Positions 24,940 through 35,880 of a stretch of DNA of 64,000 nucleotides are shown one piece after another. A model generated the notes under the pieces. That model ran no database searches. It saw only the letters and a program-made list of their open reading frames with translations, and was not told where the DNA came from. Position 1 is the stretch's first letter. Each line of letters starts with the position of its first letter. Source of the stretch: Actinostola sp. cb2023 (lineage: Eukaryota > Cnidaria > Anthozoa > Actiniaria > Actinostolidae); NCBI GenBank assembly GCA_033675265.1, contig JAUJYZ010001546.1:1391010-1455009 (forward strand). Direction: 5' to 3'. The translations under genes were made by a program, and so were the position numbers.

Positions 24940-25205
24940 TCAACACAATACAGCAATACAGTGATTAACAACTACAACAAGATTGACATTGACCACTTCA
25001 ACCCTTACATTGTAAGAGAGACCATCAACTAGTTCGTCCGTTATGTTATTCCCTTGTATTCTTCTTTGAAAGATATGAAATATCTCAGGCAACCTAAAAT
25101 CAGCACAAGATAATGTCATAAACCATGTAGGAATAACAAGTTGAGTTACCATAGCTACCACTTCATACATGAACTTTTGCCAGTATGGAGATGTGCCTGC
25201 ATGGG
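24940..25205 (-). pseudogene. Helitron-like N-terminal domain fragment
   Basis: The frame reads TSPYWQKFMYEVVAMV, then IPTWFMTLSCADFRLPEIF, then ITDELVDGLSYNVRV. 'PYW..F.D..AM..QLG.PTWF.TLSCAD..WPE' is the signature opening of Helitron_like_N. Most of the Rep catalytic region that should follow is missing. It is a dead fragment read on the minus strand. Confidence 0.75.
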
Positions 25206-25402
25206 ATTTGTTTCACAAACTAGACGCTCTTTTAGCATCAAGTCGGGCTTCAAATTGCAATGCGTTTATCAACTCACTTCGATTCATTCTAAGTTTTGAA
25301 GATCTCTAAACCCTTTGCAGTACTAGTACTGGACACAGGCAGCCAGCATATCTATTCTTTTTGAGTCTATAAACAATTCAATGAAATGATATTTGCGTCT
25401 TT

Positions 25403-27050
25403 TTTATGGGTTTCCTGTGGTAGAGCACGCGCGCACAATATATAATACGTACATATGTTGGGTTCCCTACGGAGTCCGCTAAGGGCCATTACTACACAAT
25501 TTTTGGCTTGGTCTGGGATGTGTTAGAATCTGTCTGTTAATCACATGTCACTTTGGTCAATTTAGACCAATAGAAATTCGCGACTTCTGGCGGCCGCGGG
25601 TTATCAAAAAACCCAGGGCTTGCTTGCAGGCTCTCATTCCCTTCCCTTCTCCCCAATCCCCCTCCTCGTCCCCACCCTCGTCCCCACTCCCCCCTTTCCC
25701 CTTTCCCCGCATTCTGCTGATGAAATCAACAATGACTGATCGTATTTGATTGGTCCATGAGATCAACAAAGATTCAAACTTGCAAGGCGAACGAAACGAA
25801 TGACAGTGACGGTTGTATTTTCATACCGAATGGTATTCCGTTTTTGAATTATATAAATCTATGAAATGAGAGTGACTGTGTAGACATAAATTCATCTGAA
25901 TTCGTAAAGGGAGATATAACAATATGATGTAGACACCGTGTGAAAATAAAGTTTATTATTATAATATATATATATTAACGGCTGCAGTGACCTACCACCG
26001 GAGAAGACGTTAATCGATCGTACTCGCTTTGAGTATTCAAAGGTATATTTTTATAATTCAAGAGAAACAATATTAAACAAAACGGAAGACAGAAAGGCTC
26101 ACACTAGCCTTTAACGCAACAGAGCCAGAGAAGAACTGATGATGAACGTCGAAGGGCTTTTAAGGTGGCTCGAAGTAGTTTTTTACTGACCACACTTCTA
26201 CTGTTCATTTAGCGAATTGATAGACTTATCCTAAGCCGATCAAAACGACTTTTGTACCAGTTATCGGGCAAAGATGGAAAATGTATTTTCCGCTGGTATG
26301 AATAGTTAGATAAGCAGTTATATGATCCTATTGTTAGGCGCTAAATTCCATCGAGCGGGGGCGGGGCCCCCAGAGTATATAAGGCGCAGCAGAACAAGTG
26401 TTCTGCTCTCACGCTCGCGGACCCGATTGTGTATTCAAGTTCATTGAGTTTTACGCCATGACCGATATCGAGCAAGAAGGTCACAGTTTATTTGTGATGG
26501 TTTTAGAAAGGCAAAAGTGTAATTAGAGTGGTAGAGTTAATCCAAAGCGAACATTTGATTTGATCATAACTGCATGTCCACATGGGCTAGATATGTATAT
26601 TTACCCGGCATTGTTGCTGATGTTTCCCCCTGAATTACCCATGCAGTCAAATTTGAAACAGAAAGCAGTAAACGGACATGGCTTTGTACAACGCTAAAAC
26701 AGCTTTATTCGGACTATTTATTTTGGTGTTAATGGATTAAAATCCATGCAAAGCGAAAATCGGTCAAACTGTCCAAAAGCGCACGTAAAATGGTTTCGGA
26801 CAACCAAGCGGCAGCAAAGATCGTCGATCGAGATCGGAAGTATGAAACCAGATTTACACATACTAGCTATCGAAATATTTCAATTACGTGGTCGAAGAAG
26901 GTAGAACTGAGCTAGAGAACGGAAGAAATTATAATCCCCTATACTGGGATCTGAAAGAGTTTACGGACATATCGTGACATTACTCAGCACAGGGAACCCA
27001 ATATATAAATGCGCGCGTGCTCTACCACAGGAAGCCCATCAAAAAAAAAA
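25403..27050. repeat. region bounded by inverted ~65-bp repeats
   Basis: 25403-25475 (TTCCTGTGGTAGAGCACGCG and TTGGGTTCCCT) is the complement, with indels, of 26988-27050. This may mark a 1.65-kb non-autonomous element, but no target duplication was found. A homologue of its 26160-26285 part lies inverted at 28742-28868. No coding sequence inside. Confidence 0.5.
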
Positions 27051-28164
27051 TTTGAATTATTTAGTAGCCTCAAAAGCAATGGTTGGGCTGATTGTGGTCC
27101 AACTTGGACTAATTTACCGGCACATCTTAGACCAAACGTCCATATGATACTATAAGTACTATGTTAAAGTCAAGAGTTCAGAGCACAACCCAAAATATGT
27201 TAATGAGATCGAGAAGTTGTTCGTGTGGTGTAAGAGAAAGCAAGTGAAAGTGATGGTGCCGTTTCCAAACTCTGGCTTAAGTAACCATCTAAGTGTTTTG
27301 AGAATATATACACAACAATGAAGTTCTTAGTAAAAATCCGTAATTCAGTCGTGTAACATACATTCACTTGATTCATTTGTGCGTGTTTTTTCTTTTTGTT
27401 GTGTTGGTCTTTCATTTCTCATTTCAGATATCTTCTTCAGCATTGCATACTGCAAAGTTTGGCCGACTTCGTGGCATATTCCACATATTGGATAATTTCA
27501 GTTGTAACACTTAAATCCCCAAAGGTTACGTCTTAGCATAGTAGGGGCTACACGTTCCCTATTTTTATCACTCTGTGGTTTTTAGGATTTTCGTGTCAGG
27601 CTATGACGTGTAGATTATTGCTGAACTATGTATTATTCTTGTTGAACCACTTACGAATTGTTGTCGAAAGAAGCTCCTAATGGCATTGGCACGGCTGACC
27701 CACACGCCCTTTGATTGGCATGGCTGTCCAGAAGAAAAGAAAAGGAACATCGAATATTATATGCGTTGAGCACATGTACTCTACTATGGTTCCATTTCAG
27801 ATGTTGAAAGTCACTGAATCTGAAGCAGAGTAAGCCAGACAATATGTCAAAGTCCAGTGTACAAGTGCCTTCACTTGGGAGGAATCTTGAACTTGAACTC
27901 AGCGGTTTTATTAGAAAGTCTTATTGTATATTTATATCGGTTTGATTGCTGTTATTACCACGTAAAAAATAATTTAAATTGCATTATAGGCTAGTTTAAC
28001 CATCCGACTACCTATAGTATTGATTGTATTGATTGTATTGAAATAAACTGATTATTGGGTCCGCAGCGAACCAACCATACTTCGTAGTCTGTCTTATACT
28101 CGTAATTTAAGGGGTAAATAATTTACGTTCGTTTGAACGAAGTGAATTAGAACGTAATTTAGAA
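27051..28164. other. gene-free stretch
   Basis: AT-rich sequence with only short, featureless ORFs. A short GATTGTATT tandem lies near 28020. Confidence 0.3.
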
Positions 28165-28868
28165 TTATATCAATTTCAGCTTGATCGAAGTTTCCTTGGC
28201 AACGATAGACAAAGAAAAACAAAGATCGTTGAAATAAGTTTTTCTAAAATATCTCAAGATTTCGATGAGCTCTAGACAAGCGACTCTATGCACGATAAAC
28301 TACATACTCGGGCAAAGTATCTGAGATAGAATTCAAACTTTTTGATCAGAGCGATTTTGAATAATTTGCACATAGTCGATGATACACATGCGTATCGGTT
28401 ATAAGCTGTCCGAAGCTCTGTTACGGTCTGTATTTGTATCTGATGACCTTTAGTAATCCGATTCCCGACATCTATAAAACCAGATGTCGGGAATCGGATT
28501 ACTAAAGGTCATCAGATACAAATACAGACCGTAACAGAGCTTCGGACAGCTTATAACCGATACGCAAAATACAAATATTACCCAAAATACTGACTCTACG
28601 TGACCTGTTGCCCGTGCATGCACATAGTCGCTTGTCTAGAGCTCATCGAAATCTTGGGATATTTTAGAAAAACTGATTTCAACGTTCTTTGTTTATCGTT
28701 GCCAAGGAAACTTCGCTGATCGAGCTGAAATTGACATAATTCTAAATTTCCATCTTCATTGCCCGATAATCGGTGCAAAAGTCGTTTTGATCGGTCTAGG
28801 ATAAGTCCATCAATTTGCCAAATGAAAAGTGTAAGTGTGGTCAGTAAAAAACTACTTTGAGTCACCTT
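28165..28868. repeat. nested foldback with a 176-bp near-perfect palindrome
   Basis: The core 28390-28565 folds on itself almost perfectly around a TATAAAAC centre (left arm GCGTATCGGTTATAAGCTGT, right arm its complement). Outside it, 28165-28290 pairs imperfectly with 28625-28745 (GAGCTCTAGACAAGCGACT on both strands). 28742-28868 is the inverted homologue of 26160-26285. A further copy of 28550-28618 occurs at 46226-46296. The 89-codon minus ORF here is a shadow. Confidence 0.8.
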
Positions 28869-28945
28869 AAACTGCTACATGAAGATAAATGTACAAACTT
28901 TTGTACTAGCTTCTTTGAATATTCGATTTTTCGAACCAACGTAAA

Positions 28946-28948
<3 letters not shown>

Positions 28949-28977
<29 letters not shown>

Positions 28978-29340
28978 ACTCCCAATAATTACATGATATA
29001 TATGTGCGGCGGTACAGGGTCCAGGTTTTGGGCCATTTGATTCTCTAATCCAGGTAAAATGAACGCATAAAAATCATTAATCCAGGTAAAAAACATATTA
29101 ATTTTTAATAATTTGCATACAGACGTAAAGGTGTTAGAGTGTTAGTCTGGCAAAATATCCTGACGAATGCATCGTATCAGATCATCAATAAAAATTCGTA
29201 AATCCAGGTTTTTTTATTTGGGAAATTCGTAAATCCAGGTTTTCGAGTGACAAATTCCAAAATCAGGGTCCAGGTCTGAACATCTCGCCGCACATACCTA
29301 ACCATTTTTTAACCAAGTAACCCCCCCCCCCCCCTCCGGG
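28949..29340. repeat. G-run palindromic element
   Basis: Starts with 28 G then TACTCCC, and ends in a C run (29321-29334). Inner ends share TGTGCGGCG and its complement CGCCGCACA. The middle has repeated 'AATCCAGGT' and 'AGGGTCCAGGT' words. Same terminal style as the elements at 63.04 and 63.63 kb. Confidence 0.6.
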
Positions 29341-29424
29341 CGTAAACACTACGTAGCCAGTAGACTCTTCCACAGTACCCGCTCGCAGCGGTCTTTAGTA
29401 TGAGCATGCGCTCTGACGACTTGG

Positions 29425-30085
29425 TCGTCAAAATTTGACGACCGAGCAACAGGGTTTAATTCCCAGAGCCCACGACCAGCCAAATGACGAGTGGGCACTG
29501 GGTACGAGAATGCTTTCCCTGCCCCAGAGAACCCCAGAGAGCCTGGCTACGCAGGCTAGCTGCGAAGTAGCGAGAAAGAAAATCAAAGCCTCTGGTCGCA
29601 TGCTCGAGGATCCAGCGGTTTTTGTCCGCGCTCCGAAGTCACTTCGGAGCGCGGACAAAAACCGCATGCTCTGGTCGCGGCCGTTACGAATCTCACTTTC
29701 ATGCAGACACCTAATCAATGACAGCCGTCAAACATGTCAAATACAATCGACCAATCAGCGAACGGGGATCGTCTTACAAAAGTACTGATTTGGCGGGATT
29801 TGTACGCGGGTCTGACCTCAACAACCTAATCTTCATTCAGTTGCACGGAACTGTTTATTGTTTTGGTGAAAAAGGACATTTCGATATCTAGGAACACGAG
29901 GGCAATGTTGATCATAAAAGTCCGATGTTTATGTTATGTGTCCAATGTTTATGTCAAGTTGAACGTTGAATTGTCAAGTTGAATGTTGTGATGTGAACTT
30001 CGATTTTTGGCGGGGATTGAACACGTACCATAAGTGAGATTCGTAACGGCCGCGACCAGAGGCTTTGATTTTCTTTCTCGAGCTG
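29425..30085. repeat. composite inverted repeats
   Basis: GTCCGCGCTCCGAAGT (29625-29640) is followed at once by its complement. CGAGAAAGAAAATCAAAGCC (29569-29588) reappears inverted at 30060-30080, and GGCCGTTACGAATCTCACTT (29680-29699) inverted at 30032-30052. 29466-29512 resembles the MITE at 4608. ORFs at 29428 and 29435 are shadows. Confidence 0.65.
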
Positions 30086-31113
30086 CGAGGCGGCGCCGCT
30101 TCACGGCGTACATCGTATTATAGAGCTTAACAAAGCCTCTAGAACCAGGGTAAATCTGCTACTGACCAGTTCTTGTGTGTCTTTGATGCTCTCTGTGCCA
30201 ACATGAATGATTATGTACTTCATTCTGCAAAAATATAATACATCGAATGTATGTACTGTAAACACCCACATATAGGCAACAACTTTTTACCTAAAAATGA
30301 CTTTCAAAATATGTTGTCTGGGAAGCCCTCTATCTTCAAATAACTCACACATAAGTTCATAACCACTTCTTTCCTCTTCCCCTACCACATGATTAATAAA
30401 CTATATAACGACAAATTTTTTTTTTATATGCTTCGCTTCCATGAAACTGTCAAAACTTTATTCTGCTGATCCGAACAAATTTTGATCCTGAACAAGGAGA
30501 ATGTTTGTTGAGAGCTGTCAAAATAAACTATAAATAAGCGGCAGGTGACGGTCAGGTGATGTTTCGCATGTTTCGCATGTTTCGAATGGATGCAATTCTC
30601 GGTTTTCACGTGACGTCATCAAAAAGCTAAAATCCAAACTATTCACCTCACCAAACTGTTTGTTGGATATCTTGTTTATATCGTTATAAGAAAAGTCTTA
30701 CCAAAATAATATGGTAATTTAGATGTTTTGTTTTCGATTTATTGCGAGTCAAATTCTGTCACGCAATACTGTCACGCGCATTTCAAAGCCGTGGAAATAG
30801 GAAAATTCGTTTGAAATAATATGATTTTAACTTAGTAGATGATGGGTAACTTTATTTTGATGAATGTAGCTGTTTAAAAATTGAAATGTTTGCAATATAA
30901 ACATGATTTGCAGTCTTCGTGACTTGGCCGCCATGGCGGACCCATACATTTGAACTAAATTATGAGCATAAGCGATCGCTCATATCTTCGTATCTAAAAC
31001 TTCTTTTAACTAAGCCTTCTGCTGAGATATGTGGTTTTGGCTGCTCTTTCGGCCTATGAAGGTTTTGTTCTATATAAGTCATGGGAAAATTGTCAATGAC
31101 GTAGGTGAAAGCC
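30086..31113. other. gene-free stretch
   Basis: No coding exon or RNA gene recognised. A triplet of MTTTCGCATG words occurs near 30560-30585. Confidence 0.3.
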
Positions 31114-31680
31114 GAGAATACGCCTTATGCACGAGTGCTGATTTTCGAGATCAGAATACTAGAATCTGTCACACAAAAAAGCTGCCATCTGAAAATGCAA
31201 TTATTAATCAATATCTTTGGAAAAGTTCAAACATATTGGATACAATCCCGAGAAGATATCGTAAATGACATTGATAGAGGTTAGTATGGGATTTTGCCAT
31301 CATGCGTACACAGCCTCGTTCTGGTGTATTTTCAGAATTAAAAACGTTCATAACTCCACAAGGACATGTCATTTCGTCCTAAAACTTTTACACTTATCTT
31401 ATATAAATCTCTTCTTTTAGTGGAACGTGTTAAACCTTGAAATTTTAAAAGCAATTTGGAAAATTGATGTACATCAGAACGAGGCTGTGTACGCATGACG
31501 GCAAAATCCCATACTAAACTCTATAAATGTCATTTACGATATCTTCGCGGGATTTTATCCAATACTTTTGAAATTTTCCAAAAATATTGATGAATAATTG
31601 CTTTTTCCAGATGGCAGTGGTTATTTTTATGTCAAAAGATTCTAGTAATCAGCACTCGTGCATAAGGCGTATTGTTGACC
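31114..31680. repeat. inverted repeat pair (~215-bp arms)
   Basis: 31114-31335 (ATACGCCTTATGCACGAGTG ... TGCGTACACAGCCTCGTTCT) is complementary, with indels, to 31467-31680. The loop is about 130 bp. The right arm overlaps the start of the ORF at 31611; the 79-codon ORF at 31029 is its mirror in the left arm. No target duplication seen. Confidence 0.8.
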
Positions 31681-32135
31681 AGTTTCCTTTCCAAAGTTTT
31701 GTAGAGGAAATTCTGAATTCAATCGGCGATAATTCTGACCCAAGCATTATAGATTTCGCAAAGAAATGGATGAAAGCGAAAAAGTATCGGGAATGTTTAA
31801 TTTTCACTCTGATGACTTCGGATAATATGACCTTGAATCTGGCAACGGCAGCCGGTCTGATTGATTTCGATATCGAGACGGCTTCCTGGCTCTTAGGTTT
31901 CTCCGTTCGACTAAAGAAAGCAGCGATAACTAAAAACTTGAACAAATATATTGTATTTATGAGAGAAAAGGGAGCTTACTTTGTGGAAACGGGAGTTATC
32001 ACAGGTAGCCCAGGCTGTGTATCAGTACATTATTATAAATTGGGAAATTATTATACGGGTCAGAGAAGGGCTAATTTTAAAATGGCTATAACTCGCTCAA
32101 TTCTCGTCCAAATCGCTTCAAATCTTCACAGGTAA
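31611..32135 (+). CDS. unrecognised 174-residue ORF or exon
   Basis: I place the start at the ATG of MAVVIFMSKD, which directly follows TTTTTCCAG, a possible 3' splice site; an ATG eight codons upstream is the alternative. The product is soluble and mixed (FVEEILNSIG, IIDFAKKWMKAKKYREC, LATAAGLIDFDIETASWLLG) with no family I can name. It ends CACAG|GTAATA, where the TAA overlaps a good 5' splice site, so it may be an internal exon. Its first ~23 codons lie in an inverted-repeat arm. It may belong to a mobile element or be a host gene part. Confidence 0.4.
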   Translation: MAVVIFMSKDSSNQHSCIRRIVDQFPFQSFVEEILNSIGDNSDPSIIDFAKKWMKAKKYRECLIFTLMTSDNMTLNLATAAGLIDFDIETASWLLGFSVRLKKAAITKNLNKYIVFMREKGAYFVETGVITGSPGCVSVHYYKLGNYYTGQRRANFKMAITRSILVQIASNLHR

Positions 32136-33358
32136 TAAAGGAATACTTGAAGAAGATACTGAGGACTTTATAGAGGATTTCATTTTCATTTTATTATTTT
32201 ATTGATTTTATTGCCATTATCCACATACATTCTCTTATAGCCACAGGTAGCCGAAACGTAGAATCAGTGGACCGTGACGTCATTGAATATTCGTTGGCCG
32301 TTGGATTTTCGAATGGTCTCAGGAATGAGCTCTTAGAAAGACTTCAAAGGATATGAGATTCTCAAACATGTCTTCATAACGGTAGTGTGATAATTAAAGA
32401 ACACTTTGGTGTAGAAATCTGAGCAACTCTAAAAATGAGAAGCGTTCGTCGTCGTCGACGTCGTTGACCTCAGAAAGCATACTGGGTTCTACAGCGCATG
32501 CGTCCTGTGCCGGCCGCTAAGATAATCACCGAAGGCTCTAACAACATGATTTATCAATACGAGACTGGTCGAGTCTAAATTCACAAACCTTGTTGGAGGA
32601 AGTTTATGTCGTCTTGTTTTCAAAATAACCACAATAATTCATAGAGATATGGATTTATCAATCCAGTACTAGTACTGCAAAGGGTTTAGAGATCTTCAGA
32701 ACTTAAAACGAATCGAAGTGAGTTGATACACGCAGCCGGCGGTGAAGAGAACAGTTGTAAGGTTTTCAGCCGACCGATAACCGTCGAGGTATTAAAACCC
32801 ATATTTACACTTCATCCAAACATTGTTTAATCACTCTGCGATGTCTAGTTTATGTATACGGTATTTGTATTTGTATGGATATATTTATGATAACAAATAA
32901 ACTATGTCATTGTCATTCATGATTCGCTGAGTTTGTGAAATCGCAGTACTGAAATTGCAAGGAAAGCAAGTTCTATCGAGCTCGAGTCATGCAACGACGA
33001 GCAACCAAACACTGTTTTAATCGCACTATAAGATATCTATATTTAGTTCAAATAGGTTACATTTCATTTAGAAGCCCGACTTCACGCTAGAAGAGCGTCT
33101 AGTTAGGAAAGGTTTGCAACTCCGGCCACCAAATTTGCACGACCACTGTCGCTAAAAACATTATATCTCCAAAACTACGCAAGCAAAAAATATCGCTTTC
33201 CCACCAGACATTCTCAAATAAATGATCTTTATAATGAGCTTTTGTGCAAATTTTTGGGTCCACCATATGCCGAGAAATAATTTTTTGAAGTTGGGGAAGT
33301 CGACGAAATGTTCGCCGCCGTGGCCATCCGCAGTCATCAGCTGTGTTCCTAAACCTTA
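32136..33358. other. gene-free stretch with dispersed repeats
   Basis: 32655-32735 (AGTACTAGTACTGCAAAGGG) is the complement of 25258-25332, and 33069-33105 (GAAGCCCGACTTCACGC) the complement of 25211-25250. No gene recognised. Confidence 0.45.
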
Positions 33359-33552
33359 CTGAGGGAGGGAGGGACCGATAGATTGTTTTACAAATATGTC
33401 CTCAAACAGATATTAAATGCTATATAATTTGAATTTACTACGGTATATGTTTTAATCAGTATTACCCTGGATATATTTCATCTTTCTGATTTTCGATGAG
33501 TCTTTTGCTTTTAACTTTTGGTAACAAATCTATCGGTCCCTCCCTCCCTCAG
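33359..33552. mobile_element. 194-bp Tc1/mariner-type MITE
   Basis: Inverted ends CTGAGGGAGGGAGGGACCGA (33359-33378) and complement (33533-33552), flanked by TA on both sides. Non-coding. Confidence 0.8.
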
Positions 33553-34305
33553 TACAGCTCTCCTATAATCTTTTTATTTTGTTCCTATCTAATGACTTGT
33601 TCAAGATCAGAAGCAAAAGTCTCAAAGAGAACTCAACGGCTACTATATATATAATTTCAAAAATTAAGTTTTCATTTTCATTTCTAGAAGCATTCGCGAC
33701 CGGTTGGGAGAAGGAGAAGAAAGTGGTTATCAGCTTTATTCAAAGCATTTCAAAGAGAATGGGTATCAAAGAGAATGGGTATCGCTGCTTCGCAGCTCGC
33801 AGGACGCCGTACATCGTATTATAGAGTTAGCTGTGATTGGTTGGTTCCATGCGCGCGTTCCGATTGGTCGGGTTTAGGTAATTTTTTCATCTCGATGTAC
33901 GATATTGACAATGGTGTAAAATCAAGAGAATAAAGATGAAAATAGGCTGTGAGGCTAATTCCTGTCATTTAGAGGACGAAATCCATTACAAATTGAAACC
34001 CTGCCCGGTACTTCTGATTACGCTAGGTAAAAGTAGGAATAACCGCCAAAAAAATATAGAAAAATCAAAAGCCGAGAAAGAAAGCGAGCTGGGGTTTTTA
34101 CAAGAGAAAAAAACGATCCACTCAAAGAAATTATCAAGCAACTTATCAAGCTCATCAGATCCAACTACTCACAAGATCATGTATGTGCTTTGTCCTGGCA
34201 CAATTATGTAATAAAACACAAATCTATGGCAAGCAAAACTGCTTCAAGTCCCAACACGACTCGTCGGTTTTTATTGCAAATGTTTTGAGAAACGACTACA
34301 GTAGT
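33553..34305. other. no clear gene
   Basis: ORFs of 81 and 91 codons (33579 and 33936, plus) show no domain. 33795-33825 (GCCGTACATCGTATTATAGAG) repeats at 30103-30124, so the segment is at least partly dispersed repeat. Confidence 0.3.
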
Positions 34306-34532
34306 ATAGTAGGGACAGGCTGATCCGAGTGAGGATCGAAAAATGAGGATCTGAGTGAGGATCTGAGTGAGGATCGAAAAATGAGGATCTGAGTGAGGAT
34401 CTGAGTGAGGATCTGAGTGAGGATCGAGGATCTGAGTGAGGATCTGAGTGAGGATCGAGGATCTGAGTGAGGATCGAGGATCTGAGTGAGGATCTGAGTG
34501 AGGATCTGAGTGAGGATCGAGGATCGAGGATC
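34306..34532. repeat. 12-bp minisatellite GAGGATCTGAGT
   Basis: About 18 units of GAGGATCTGAGT mixed with shorter GAGGATC(G) units. The minus-strand ORF reading 'RSSLRSSL/LTQIL' is a shadow. Confidence 0.95.
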
Positions 34533-34729
34533 CATAATTAAATAATGAGCTGCTTCAATTAAAAAGGGGGTGTGGCAGGTTTGTTATTGTTATGATCAAC
34601 CCTCTATTGTGTTGCTTTGGCGTCTATTGTCTTCCCCAACGGTTCAAAAAGTTCGAGGCAAATTTGAATTTTCATTCATTGAAAACACCAAGCTAAGAAG
34701 ATCAATCAAGTTTAAAAGTTGCTGAGAAT

Positions 34730-35350
34730 ATGTGGATCCAGAAACATCTAATCGTTGATGAAGTAGAAGCTTTGGACAGAGATGAAGCGTGCCATCAATT
34801 CTCTGTGATGTTGAATTTAATCTTCGCTGAATTGATGAGAGATCAAATCAAGCATGAAATGCCTCAAGAACTGCCATTAGGCTTTGTTCAACCAAGCAAA
34901 CATCCCAAAATGGATCTGGAAACCTTGGACCTTTACTATGATGATGCAGTCCAAGAAATGGATTATCAAGAAGTATGGGAAACGGCATGCGATGTTTGTC
35001 ATTTCATGAACATTAAACTCCACGATTCTTGGAAAATCTATCTACCTGAACTGCCAAAAGTCGCAAGAACAACGATCCACCTGGCTCTCATTGAACTCGA
35101 AAAGTATCCTCGAAGCTCACCTCTCACATGTGTAGTGAGTTCTATTCTCTACTATGGACATATGAACTTGTATTATAAAGCTTATCCTTATCCAGGTTCT
35201 ATTCATTTTAACTTTGTAAAAGAATCAGAAAAAGAAGAACTAAAGCAATTTCTGATGGGAGGAAGAAATCCCAAAGCAAGAAAACTGTACCCAAGAAAAA
35301 ATGTTTTCAAACCAAAACACAATCCTAATCAAGAAAACCTAGCTAAATAA
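34730..35350 (+). CDS. unrecognised intronless 206-residue protein
   Basis: A complete ORF from ATG to TAA, followed by an AATAAA signal near 35421. The N-terminal half is acidic and helical (VDEVEALDRDEACHQFSVML, LDLYYDDAVQEMDYQEVWET); the tail is basic (RNPKARKLYPRKNVFKPKH). There is no signal peptide or membrane segment. It looks genuinely coding, but I recognise no domain. A retrocopy, a mobile-element accessory gene, or a lineage-specific gene are all possible; foldback elements follow at 35.6 kb. Confidence 0.55.
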   Translation: MWIQKHLIVDEVEALDRDEACHQFSVMLNLIFAELMRDQIKHEMPQELPLGFVQPSKHPKMDLETLDLYYDDAVQEMDYQEVWETACDVCHFMNIKLHDSWKIYLPELPKVARTTIHLALIELEKYPRSSPLTCVVSSILYYGHMNLYYKAYPYPGSIHFNFVKESEKEELKQFLMGGRNPKARKLYPRKNVFKPKHNPNQENLAK

Positions 35351-35619
35351 CTCTTATTTTGCTATTTGTTAAACTTGATCAAATCAAATTGAATGTAAAT
35401 ATTCAGTATACTGATTTTGTAATAAAATTCGTTATAATATTCATTAATAATTCATTAGGCAGCTGTCCAATCTGTGCTCAGCATTCTGGTCACGTGGCTA
35501 CCTTGTAACTCCCATACAATTTCCAAGAAACTTAAAGCACGGGGAGGGCTTGAATAGTTGGAAGGGAATAGGTGGGGTTGATTAATTACTACAATTGTTC
35601 ATAAGTATGATACAGAATA

Positions 35620-35880
35620 GTAATAAAGCTTATTAGTATTCTGTATCTGATACAGAATACTAGAGTGCAGTCCATATGTCCGTGAAATAATACTATTACT
35701 AAATAGTACTAAATAGTGTTATTTCTATTGTTTTCTATTGTTTCATCAGTGCTATTTAGTACTAATTAGTTAGTACTGTTTCACGGACATATGGACTGCA
35801 CTCTAATAGACCTTATTAGTATTTTGTATCAGATACAGAATACTAATAAGCTCTATAAGTATTCTATATCGATCAATGCA
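35620..35880. repeat. palindromic ATTAGTATTCTGTATC element, interrupted
   Basis: TTAGTATTCTGTATCTGATACAGAATAC (35632-35660) and its near-copy at 35818-35846 surround the MITE at 35663-35803. Each half is itself self-complementary. Confidence 0.7.
35663..35803. mobile_element. 141-bp foldback MITE nested in another palindrome
   Basis: Ends GAGTGCAGTCCATATGTCCG and its complement, flanked by TA on each side (35661-35662, 35804-35805), so Tc1/mariner-like. The interior is AT-rich with TTTAGTACTAA words. Confidence 0.8.

Larger units (their letters stand above)
23405..25210 (-). mobile_element. broken Helitron (Rep-domain relic)
   Basis: Two minus-strand fragments lie in the right order for a Helitron Rep/helicase protein: the Helitron-like N-terminal domain at 24940-25205, then its downstream 'CPKL...CRFHFG' part at 23405-23630. 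About 1.3 kb of unrelated repeat sits between them. Helitron ends (5'-TC, 3' hairpin-CTRR) were not located, and no helicase region is visible. Confidence 0.65.

Noticed and set aside
29435..29788. 117-codon ORF
   Set aside because: It lies across inverted repeats and shows no domain or splice context.
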